In this document: one piece after another, positions 36,000 through 43,971 of the stretch
How the letters are laid out: each line of letters begins with the position of its first letter
How positions within the stretch are numbered: position 1 is the first letter of the stretch
Assembly (NCBI GenBank): GCA_024220525.1
Contig: JAMYWO010000154.1
Coordinates: 59,297 to 103,267, forward strand
Source of the DNA: Cochliopodium minus
Taxonomy: Eukaryota > Discosea > Himatismenida > Cochliopodiidae
Direction of reading: 5' to 3'
DNA length: 43,971 bases
The notes under the pieces: model-generated
Databases searched by the model: none
The model's input: only the letters and a program-made list of their open reading frames with translations
What the model was told of the DNA's origin: nothing
Translations under genes and position numbers: made by a program

Positions 36000-36151
36000 A
36001 TAAAAATAGAAAAATATAAAAAAATATAATGAAATAAAAAAATAAAAAAACAAAAAGGAGTAAAAAAAAAAAAAAATCAAAAAAAAATAAAAAAATTAAA
36101 GATAAATAAAACTTGAGAAATTAAATTAAAATAAGTTTTTTTTTTTTTTAC
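35947..36151. other. A-rich junction where VPS13 intron sequence passes into another gene
   Basis: On the right side of VPS13 exon 8 the sequence is A-rich low complexity, and by 36151 it is the donor side of an unrelated gene's exon. The VPS13 exon needs a phase-2 partner, whereas the exon at 36435-36152 ends in phase 0, so the two cannot splice to each other. A false join in this repeat-like stretch is the simplest reading. Confidence 0.75.
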
Positions 36152-37723
36152 AAAAAAAGGTGTCAAATAATTGTTTATTTTTTGAGGAGGAGTGTGAGTG
36201 GCGGAGGTTTCGAGAGTATCTTGCTTACACAACAAGAAAAGGTTTTTGATGAGATGAGCGATCCACTTCTTCTGCTCCTCAGAATAGTTTTTGTTGGTGA
36301 AAGAGTTCATGAGCTCGGTCATCATGAAGTAAGTAGATTTGGAGATGTGGTTGAAGATCGCACTGGATGTTTGGATCACCATCATCCTTCTGAAAAATGA
36401 CAATATAAAATTAGTGATCACTGCATGATCTCCTTCTACAAAAAAAAAAAAATTTAAATAAATAAATTTGAAGGAAAGTAAATTTAAAATGAATGAAAAA
36501 ATTATTCAAAATAAATAAAAGAAATGTGAATTAAATTTTTAAAATGAATAAAGTTTTTGAAAGAAATATGATCAAAATCTATTAAAATTTTAAAAAATCA
36601 AAAAAAAACCATAATTTCTTGTTTAAAAGATTATTTTTTTTTAAACCTATATCAAAAAATCTTTTCACAATTTTTATATTTACCAGGATTCAATAGTTTA
36701 TCACTAACAACTCTTTGAATGAACTTTATTTCGTTGAATTTGGAATACAACTTCTTTCTATCGTTGATGACGAGCTTGTTGGAGGTCAAAAGCACAAAAA
36801 GAGCCTCCGAAACAGTCTCTTCGCGGATGTATTCGTAAAAATACTGGAGGAATATGTTGTTCTCGCTGAGCAAAGAGGCTACTTTGGTGGGATGGTTTTC
36901 AAGGAGAATTTCGAATACTGCTTTCCAATGGTGAAATGATCCAACAGAATCTTTTCTGAATATGTTGAATAAACTTGAAACTAAAAAATAAAAGAAAAGA
37001 TTTAGAAAATTAAAGAAATCCTGAAAATTTTTTAGAATAAAATTATTTTTAAAAGTGAACAATTCTCTTGAATAAATTTTGTTTGTTTTTAATTTTAATT
37101 CTCTTTTAATTAAATAATGATTTTCAAAAATGGAGAAAAAAAAAAGGAATTGTATCCTGTTCTTTTATGAAATTAAGCTAATTTTATATCATGAGCAAGC
37201 ATAATGGTTTTTTAAATAAATTCAAAATCAATACAAATATAAGAAAGATGAAAAAAGTGATTTAAGAATTAAAATGAAGATTAATTTGATTCTTAAATTT
37301 TTGTTGATATTTTTGAGTGAGTAATATAAATATAAAAATTGAATAAAATTTCGAGAAAATGGAATTGGCAGTTTTTATATTTTGAGTGTTGTTGGTTGTT
37401 ATACCTATATTATTTATCCTGACAGATACAAAGATCGCAAAAGCTTTGCTATTTTGGGTGAATAGTTGTACTACCTGATATGCTCTCTTCAAATCAACGT
37501 TGAGCTCATTGGGTCTCACAATACTCAACTGATTATCGCTTGTATTGGTGTTCCTGGTGAGATATCCCATCAATAATTCGGCATTACCTTCATGTATCAA
37601 GAGATTTGCCATTGGGCTTTCTATTGTTGCCAAAGTATCCAACAATTTCTCTATCAAAAGTTTATTTTGGGTATCCACAGGAACATTTTGATTTATCACT
37701 GTCTTTGGATCATTCCATGTTTC
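36152..37723 (-). CDS. Helical-repeat protein fragment, possibly SAPS (PP6/Sit4 regulatory subunit)-like
   Basis: Three exons (37723-37405, 36980-36684, 36435-36152) splice with compatible phases and give about 300 residues, almost all helical: TQNKLLIEKLLDTLATIESP, FHHWKAVFEILLENHPTKVA, QYFYEYIREETVSEALFVLL, IQTSSAIFNHISKSTYFMMT. The layout of short paired helices fits an armadillo/HEAT-type fold. The block around LLENHPTKVASLLSENN and the following helices recall the SAPS domain of phosphatase-6 regulators, but no diagnostic motif is present. Both ends are missing: the 3' exon would lie where VPS13 sequence now begins. On the 5' side the same frame continues upstream through an in-frame TAA at 37730-37728 to an ATG-led stretch (MDPKCFILEHLLNKILKYND). 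Confidence 0.5.
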
Positions 37724-38138
37724 CTTTTAACATTTTTTGTTTAAAATCGGATCATTATATTTAAGAATTTTATTTAAGAGATGTTCTAATATGAAACATT
37801 TTGGATCCATTGATTCTACTATTTGAGATTGATTGTTTTCATTTTAAATCAACCATTTTATTGTGAAACATCTCTTTTTGTTTCATTATCAGATATAATA
37901 TGATTTTATGAATGGATATCAAAAGGATTGTTTTTACCATTGTTTAAAATTCTTGCTAATTTGAAATTTTCTGTTTTAAAAGTGTTTACACAGATTTTTT
38001 TTTTTATTATTATTCAAGTGAAATGAAATAAAAAAAAAAAAAATTTTAAGCAAAAAACTTCTCTTAATTCAATCAATTTTCCTCCTTTTGAAGAATTTTT
38101 TTGCTACATTTAAAAATATTGACATCATTTCAAATAAT
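37724..38138. other. Divergent region with possible unresolved 5' exons
   Basis: 415 bp between the helical-repeat gene and the PROPPIN start. It holds the possible upstream exon ending near 37730 and a short exon-like piece near 37940-37970 (NFKLARILNN, followed by GTAAAA) whose phase does not fit the next exon. The rest is AT-rich. Confidence 0.4.
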
Positions 38139-39853
38139 ATGTCTGACAAGATAAATTACTATCATTTGGCAATAACAAAGTAAAAAATTTCCTTTCAAAT
38201 CAAAATTCAGTACTATATTTAAACATTGTATCTCAATTTTATTGTAATTTAAATTAGAAATTCAGATTTGATACTATTATTGGGATTCAATTGGGGATAT
38301 AAAATATTATTGGTAGAAAAGGCCAATGATGATGTAAATAATTACAAAGAATTGAAAATGAAAGAATTACATTCAAACAGATGTGGACCAATTGGTAAAA
38401 TCTATCTTCAAATAAAAAATTTTCGCAACATAAAATAAAAAATCATTTATGATTGAAAAATACCTTTATTAAAAAGAAGATATTGCAAAATTAACTTTGA
38501 GGGATCTTAACACCTTCAATAATGATCCATATCAATAGATCTAATAATCATAATCAATTTTACTTTAATTAAAGGCAATATATCAATCAGCCAAAATGTG
38601 GATATGGTATCATTAGTTGGATATCAGGATCATTCACTCTTAAACACAAGATCATGCGTATTGATGAGAATAGAAGATCAACCAATCGTGGAAAACAATA
38701 TAATAAAAGAAGATGATGAAGTGATAGGCAAGAAGATGCATCAGATACCCATCCATTCTACCAATTTCTGCGAAAAAGAAAATCTCTTCTGTGTTGTTCT
38801 TCAAAACAGCATCGTGCTTTATAAACTTCCAAATCTCCAAAAAGAAATAACTACTTTTAATATTGATATAAACGAAAAACAACCTGTATATTCTGTCAGT
38901 GAAAATGGTAAAAAAAAAAAAAGCTTTAAAATTTTGATTTATTTTTTATTTTAAAATTTTCTTTTTAAGGTGCCATTTTGGCTTATTTGTCTCCTAATAA
39001 TATTTTGAAGAAAAATTATCAGACCGTTTTGGTTAAAACTCTTACAGAGAAGAAATTAAGTACCATCGAAATAAATGTTCTTTCTTGTTCATATCTAAAG
39101 TTAAACAAAAATGGAAAGTAAAAAATACTTTTTTCACAATAAATTTTTTTACAAGAGAAATTAATTAATAATTGCCAAAAATTAAAAAGATTGTTAGCTG
39201 TTTTTGATGAAGGGGTAATTTATTTATTTTTATTTTCTTTTTTACATTTTTTATTTAATATTCTATTAGTCGTATCAAGTGCATGTTTATACTCTTGATA
39301 TTTCCACTTGTAAATACGAAGAAACATTCATCTTTAACAAAAGTAAAACAAGATCTCAAGTTAATGACGTTAGTTTCTCTCACGATGATCTCTTACTTTC
39401 TGTTTGTTCAGACAGGTATCATCATTTTTTCAAAAAAATTTAAAATAATTTCAAAAAAATTTTAAAAGTGGCACAACTCATATCTTTCAACTTGGTAAAT
39501 CAATTTACCCAGAATATTTTTTTTTGAATAATTTTTTATGTTTTTCTCTGTTTTAAATTTAAAGTTGATGAAAACAAAAAATCAAACTATGGTTATTCTA
39601 TTGCTTACCCTGGAAGTTGTGTACAACTCAAACGTGAATCCATCCCTATAAAGTGTTCTTTTAGTTCAGATAACGAAAGGTTTCTTTTAATTATAAAATT
39701 AATTCTTCTTTTGATCCTCTTTCTTTTCTTTTAATTAGATTCTACACCATTTCTGAAGATAATCAAATTTCCATCTCTTTCTTGGATATAAAAAGAAACG
39801 CATATCTAAAGTTTGTTGAAGTAGAGTCTTTCATTTCTAAATCTATTTTGTAA
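38139..39853 (+). CDS. PROPPIN (Atg18/WIPI family) beta-propeller, lacking the FRRG motif
   Basis: Nine exons (38139-38179, 38258-38394, 38575-38907, 38970-39117, 39190-39214, 39270-39415, 39469-39494, 39565-39679, 39739-39853) give 361 residues, matching WIPI4-size PROPPINs, with all phases consistent. These propellers bind PI3P or PI(3,5)P2 and recruit ATG2 and other autophagy factors. Family marks: LILLLGFNWGYKILL (blade 1), VDMVSLVGYQDHS, FCVVLQNSIVLYKLPNL, YSVSENGAILAYLSP, LLAVFDEGSYQVHVYTLDI and VNDVSFSHDDLLLSVCSDSG followed by THIFQL. The L/FRRG lipid-binding motif should come just before that blade; here the place reads FNKSKTRSQ, without the paired arginines. Either binding is altered, or it has another role. 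The first ATG is supported by exon 1 splicing directly into the blade 1 strand. Confidence 0.88.
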
Positions 39854-39912
39854 TTAAAAAAATTAAAAAAATAAAAAAAAAAGAGATTTTTTGGCTTTTT
39901 ATATTCCACAAA

Positions 39913-42900
39913 ATGAAGAAATTTTACATTCATTTTGAGTCAGATAATGATGATCCAGAATATACTAAAGTCTTTAAGTTTACAGAAGAGACAAATGATG
40001 AATTGGAGAAATATATTTTCATTTTCATCGAGGGTAAAATTTTTTTACTTCTGCCTTTATGAAGCAAATATCTCATCTAATTCTTGTATTCATAGAATAT
40101 AATTCTAAATATGAACCCAAATTAAGTATCAATTCTATTGAGGGTACAAATCAAAGGTAAATATTCATTATATCAACCCATTCCATTTATAAACCCAATA
40201 TCTAATGATAGAGGAAAGAAGATTCTTCCATCAACCAAGATTGCTGATATCAAGAACATGGATGATATTTTCTTAGTCAAAACAAAAGAAAATGAGGTGA
40301 TTGAAATGAAGAAAGAAACCAAAGAGATCAAAAACAATGAAGAGAATATAAAAAAGGCAGAAAATTTGAAAAATGAGGTAATAATCAATCAAAAATCAAA
40401 AAATCATCACACTCTCAATAATAAAGGATATAAATATTACCAACTATATAAACATACATAAGATATAATCACTCCTAATACATCTATCCATTGCATAATC
40501 AATAAAAAATCAAAACAATCAAAGATTATAATTCCATCTTCACAAAAAAAAAAAAAAAAAAATTTGATTTTTTTATTCAATAGGGAAATTCATTGTTCGC
40601 ATCAGAAAATTATGAAGAAGCAATAGAAAAATATAGTGAAGCAATAAAATTGCATGAGAATTCCATTTACTTTTCCAACAGAGGAGAAGCATACATAAGA
40701 TTGAAAAAATTCAAAGATGCATTAGATGACACCAACACTGCAGTAAAATTAGATCCAAAGAATCATAAAGCTCTCTTCAGAAAGGGAGTGTCTCTTTTTA
40801 ATCTCAAAGATTTTAAAGCATCCAGATCATCTTTTGTGGAGCTTTCCAAGTTTCAAAACCTTGGAAAAACTGATCTTGAAAATGCTAAAAAGTGGATCCA
40901 AAAGTCTGATGAGGAGATCAAAGCAGAAGAAGAAAAAAATACTAAAAAAAATTCCATTGAGAGCAACAAAAGTAATCACTTTCTTTTATAAAAAAAAATA
41001 CAAACTCTCATTTTATCAAAAGAATTTTCACTACTTTTGATTATTTCAAAAATAAAACTGATAAAAACTTCAAATTTAATTATATTTAACATTTTTATCT
41101 TTTAAAAATTATTTAAAATATAACTATTTGTTTATTAAACACGAGTTTATCTTACTTGTTTATTTAAAACAAGGATGATGTAATAATATTTGTAGTTTAT
41201 TGTTAACAGTGTTTGTTAATCAAAAATATATTTTAAAATTAAAATTTATGAAAACAGAAACTTAACATTTTATCTATAAAAAGCTGTTTAAAGAAAATAA
41301 ATATTGGTTTTAATTAAACACGAGATTATCTTGTTTATTTATTAAACTATTAACAATAACAAAGATCCCAAAAAACCAAATCAATCCAATCAAACAAAAG
41401 AGATTGACGAGTCTGACATTGAAAAAACCTTTTCGAGAGATCATATCATCATTGAGAAGTTAAAGAAAGAGGGCAACTTTGTAGAAGCAATCAAACATTG
41501 TCAAAATGTTTTGAAAGAAAATGAAAACGATTTTGTTTGTCTTCACAATTTAGGTATCTTGTACCTCAACGCTTCCAAACCAGGAAGAGCCAGCGAATAT
41601 TTTGAGAGGTCAGTCAAAGTTATGCCTTCCATTGAAGGTTACAAAAAATTGGCAGAAGCTTTCTTCGAAAATAAAGAATACAAAAAAAGTAAACCCGAAT
41701 CATTTTTTTTTAAAAAAAATATTAATTTATTTAAAATTTTTTAAATGAACAAAAAATTTATTATTCTTTTTCTTTACAATTTTTTTTTCATAAAAATAAA
41801 TTCAAATTCAAATTTAAAATTTTCATTTTTATAACATTTTTGAATTGATTCAAATCTAAACCAATTTTTATATAATTTAATTTTTTTGTAAGGTCTCGCA
41901 ATTTGTCAATTGGCAGCAAAAGCAATAGAAGATAACAAGGAAAACGAAGAACATCTCACCGATTTCACACTCACGGCTTGCTATTCCCTCTTCGAAGAAG
42001 GAGAATTAGATTCAACTCTCCAATTAGTCACCAACATCCTCTCCAAAAACGACCAGAACCACAGAGCTTGCTTCCTTTATGGCGACATCTTGCTTAAGAG
42101 AAGGAACTATTCAGAGGCAATTCGTGTCTTTTTGAGATCTTTGATTTACCAAACTAAGGACGAAAAAGTCAAGAGAAAAATTTCTGAGATTTCCATGTTG
42201 AAGAACGTAGAAGGAAAAACAGGTTCGTCTTATTTATGAATTTAATTTTTGCATTTTTTTTTTTCCTGATTTTTTTTTTTATTGTTAAAATAAAACTAAT
42301 TTTGTAATTTTTTTTTAAAATTAAATTAGTAGTTGTTTTATCAAATTATTTTTTATCTCGATATTGAAAATTTTTTCAATTTTAATTTTTTTTTTTTTAC
42401 TTTTATTTCTGATTCTTTAAATGATTTTTAATTTTTAAATTTCTTACCCTAAAAAAAAAAAGGAGTCGAATTGATTTTGGGAGAACTGAGCGAGGATAAG
42501 TCACCAACATCATCTCTCCTCATCTTCTTTGCAAACATGATAAAAGACAACGGAGCGATCGAAGAAAGCAAACTCCTCTTCCAAAAGGCTTTAAGCATGG
42601 ACCCTTCCAACGTTTCCATTTTGTTGAACCTTGTTCACATCGTAGAACTTTTTGCGGATTATGAGTTGGCCATTTCTTTGATCAGAGACTTCTTTTCCCA
42701 GAATGGCCAAGTTAATTATCAAAACTCTGTCTTTTGTAAAGATCTCCTTCCCATCTTACAAGAGCTTCCAAACTTGTAAAATAAAAAAAAAAATTATTTC
42801 TTTCATATTTTTTTTTATTTTTTATTTTTTTAAATTATTGGCAAAGTCTATTATTTCATTTCTAATTTTTTATTTTATTTTTTAATTGTTTATTTTTTTA

Positions 42901-43971
42901 AAAAATTTTGTTTTTTTTGTTTCAATTATTAACAAATTCTATTTCGTGTCTGATTTTTAAACATTTTTTATTTATTTTTCAATTGTTTTTTTTTAAATTT
43001 TATTTTTTTAATTTTGTTTAATTTCTTATTGTTTATTGTTTTCATTAATATATTAATATTGATATTTTTTTTTTTATTCCTTATTTTTTAAAAAAAATTT
43101 TATTTTAAAATATTTTTTTTGTTAGAAACAACATTGCAAAAAAAGTTGAGAAGAAAGAAACAGAGAAATGCGAAAAAATAATGAACGAAAAAGAGGGGAA
43201 AAAGGGAGAGCCTAAAGTGTCTGACAAAGAATTGGACCTCATGGCTCTTTATTGTACCATCGCCAAAATCTTGTATTTGAAAGGTCAATTCGAAACAATA
43301 ATAAAATTAGGTAAAAAAATATAAAAAATAAAATAAAAAAAAAATGAAAAAAAAAATGAAAATTAAATAAAAATAAAAATGAAAAAAATTATAAATAATT
43401 TCAAACAAATAAAAATGAAAATAAAAAAAAATAAAAAAAATCAAAAATCAAAAAAGATTAATAAAAATAAAATGAAAAGAAAAATAAAAATTTCAATAAG
43501 TCTAAAAATAAAATAAAAAGAAAAATGAAAAATAATTTATAAAATTAAAAAATATAATAAATAATTTTAAACAAATAAAAATAAAATTAACAAATAATTA
43601 CAAACAAATAAAAATAAAATTTAAATTAATAATTTTTTGTAGGAAAGAAAATAGAAAAGGTGAGAGAGGGATGGGAGTTTCACAAAACAAGCATCAGAAA
43701 CGAACATGCATATTATTGCTTTGTTTCTCAATTGATAGAGTACCACTCTCTTCCTTTGCCTCTTCATCTTCGTCCTATCTACGTCGTCGGTAAAAAAAAT
43801 AAAAAAAAATAAATAAAAAATAAAATAAATAAAAAATAAAAAATAAAAAAAGTGAAAAATGAATAAAAAAATAAAAAATAAAATAAATAAAAAATAAAAA
43901 ATAAAAAATAAAAAAATAAAAATAAAAAATAAAAAATAAAAAATAAAAAATAAAAAATAAAAAATAAAAAA
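39913..43971 (+). CDS. Multi-TPR protein with N-terminal ubiquitin-like/PB1-like domain (partial, runs off the end)
   Basis: Nine exons visible (39913-40033, 40096-40156, 40212-40377, 40584-40971, 41365-41688, 41893-42222, 42463-42775, 43126-43310, 43643-43789), about 678 residues, all phases agreeing. N-terminal ~90 residues (KKFYIHFESDNDDPEYTKVF; LSINSIEG; DIKNMDDIFLV) look like a ubiquitin/PB1-type fold. Then a basic-acidic linker and TPR units: NYEEAIEKYSEAIKL, ALDDTNTAVKLDPKNHKALF, CLHNLGILYLNASKPGRASE, LFQKALSMDPSNVSILLNLV. TPR arrays act as protein-binding scaffolds, for example with chaperones. The last visible exon ends LRPIYVVG at a GTAAAA donor, so at least one exon is outside the window. 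Head-to-tail with the PROPPIN, 59 bp apart. The specific function is unknown. Confidence 0.85.
43914..43971. repeat. (TAAAAAA)n heptamer repeat at the window end
   Basis: The same 7-nt A-rich unit as at 28591-28652, running to the last base. It lies in an intron of the TPR gene and may mark the contig end. Confidence 0.9.

Noticed and set aside
28836-37723. One long gene linking the helical-repeat exons to VPS13 exons
   Set aside because: Exon phases do not match across 36152/35946, and the VPS13 exon has its true upstream partner at 275-2939.
1-43971. CRISPR arrays, prophage or bacterial operon signals
   Set aside because: No spaced repeats or bacterial gene organisation; all genes are intron-bearing or eukaryotic in type, and the repeats are simple A/T tracts.

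Overview
This is an AT-rich nuclear sequence from a protist, probably an amoeboid one. Genes carry many spliceosomal introns (GTA..AG, about 50 to 350 nt, mostly poly-A/T). Gene content is eukaryotic: VPS13, kinesin, PROPPIN, LIM, GATA fingers, RCC1 and F-box. Phytochelatin synthase, Asn-rich low-complexity tracts and CX2CX18CX2C GATA fingers would suit a dictyostelid- or Anaeramoeba-like amoeba, but I cannot name the species.

Layout. 1-7140 (-): exons 1-8 of a VPS13 bridge-like lipid transfer protein, cut by the window start. 8168-8656 (+): ubiquitin-like protein. 8805-13761 (-): F-box/leucine-rich/ankyrin-like protein with an FG-nucleoporin-like tail. 14496-16193 (+): two tandem GATA-finger genes. 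17443-18352 (-): short RCC1-repeat gene. 18627-19343 (+): minimal phytochelatin synthase. 19535-22629 (+): kinesin-14-like motor protein. 22740-25051 (-): two-LIM-domain protein. 25152-26123: run of N. 26124-28589: debris with a GC-rich, highly structured RNA-like island, decayed coding sequence and a second copy of phytochelatin synthase exon 1 that stops at a single N (28590). 28836-35946 (-): remaining visible exons of VPS13. 36152-37723 (-): helical-repeat gene fragment, possibly SAPS-like. 38139-39853 (+): nine-exon PROPPIN (Atg18/WIPI family). 39913-43971 (+): TPR protein running off the window end.

The main structural observation is that the window order does not follow the genes. Positions 1-134 repeat 35866-35999 with two differences, and both copies carry the same VPS13 exon. 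Joining the two VPS13 halves at that exon gives 25 exons, all in compatible phase, for 3303 codons with no stop. The window is therefore probably a scaffold of contigs joined in the wrong order, or contains a real rearrangement. Breaks fall at A/T-rich 7-8 nt tandem repeats (25085-25151, 28591-28652, 43914-43971) and near 36000-36150.

I see no operon-like or defence system. Two genes, VPS13 and the PROPPIN, belong to membrane-contact and autophagy biology, but their linkage depends on an assembly that looks wrong. The least explained element is the GC-rich structured island at about 26588-27012.
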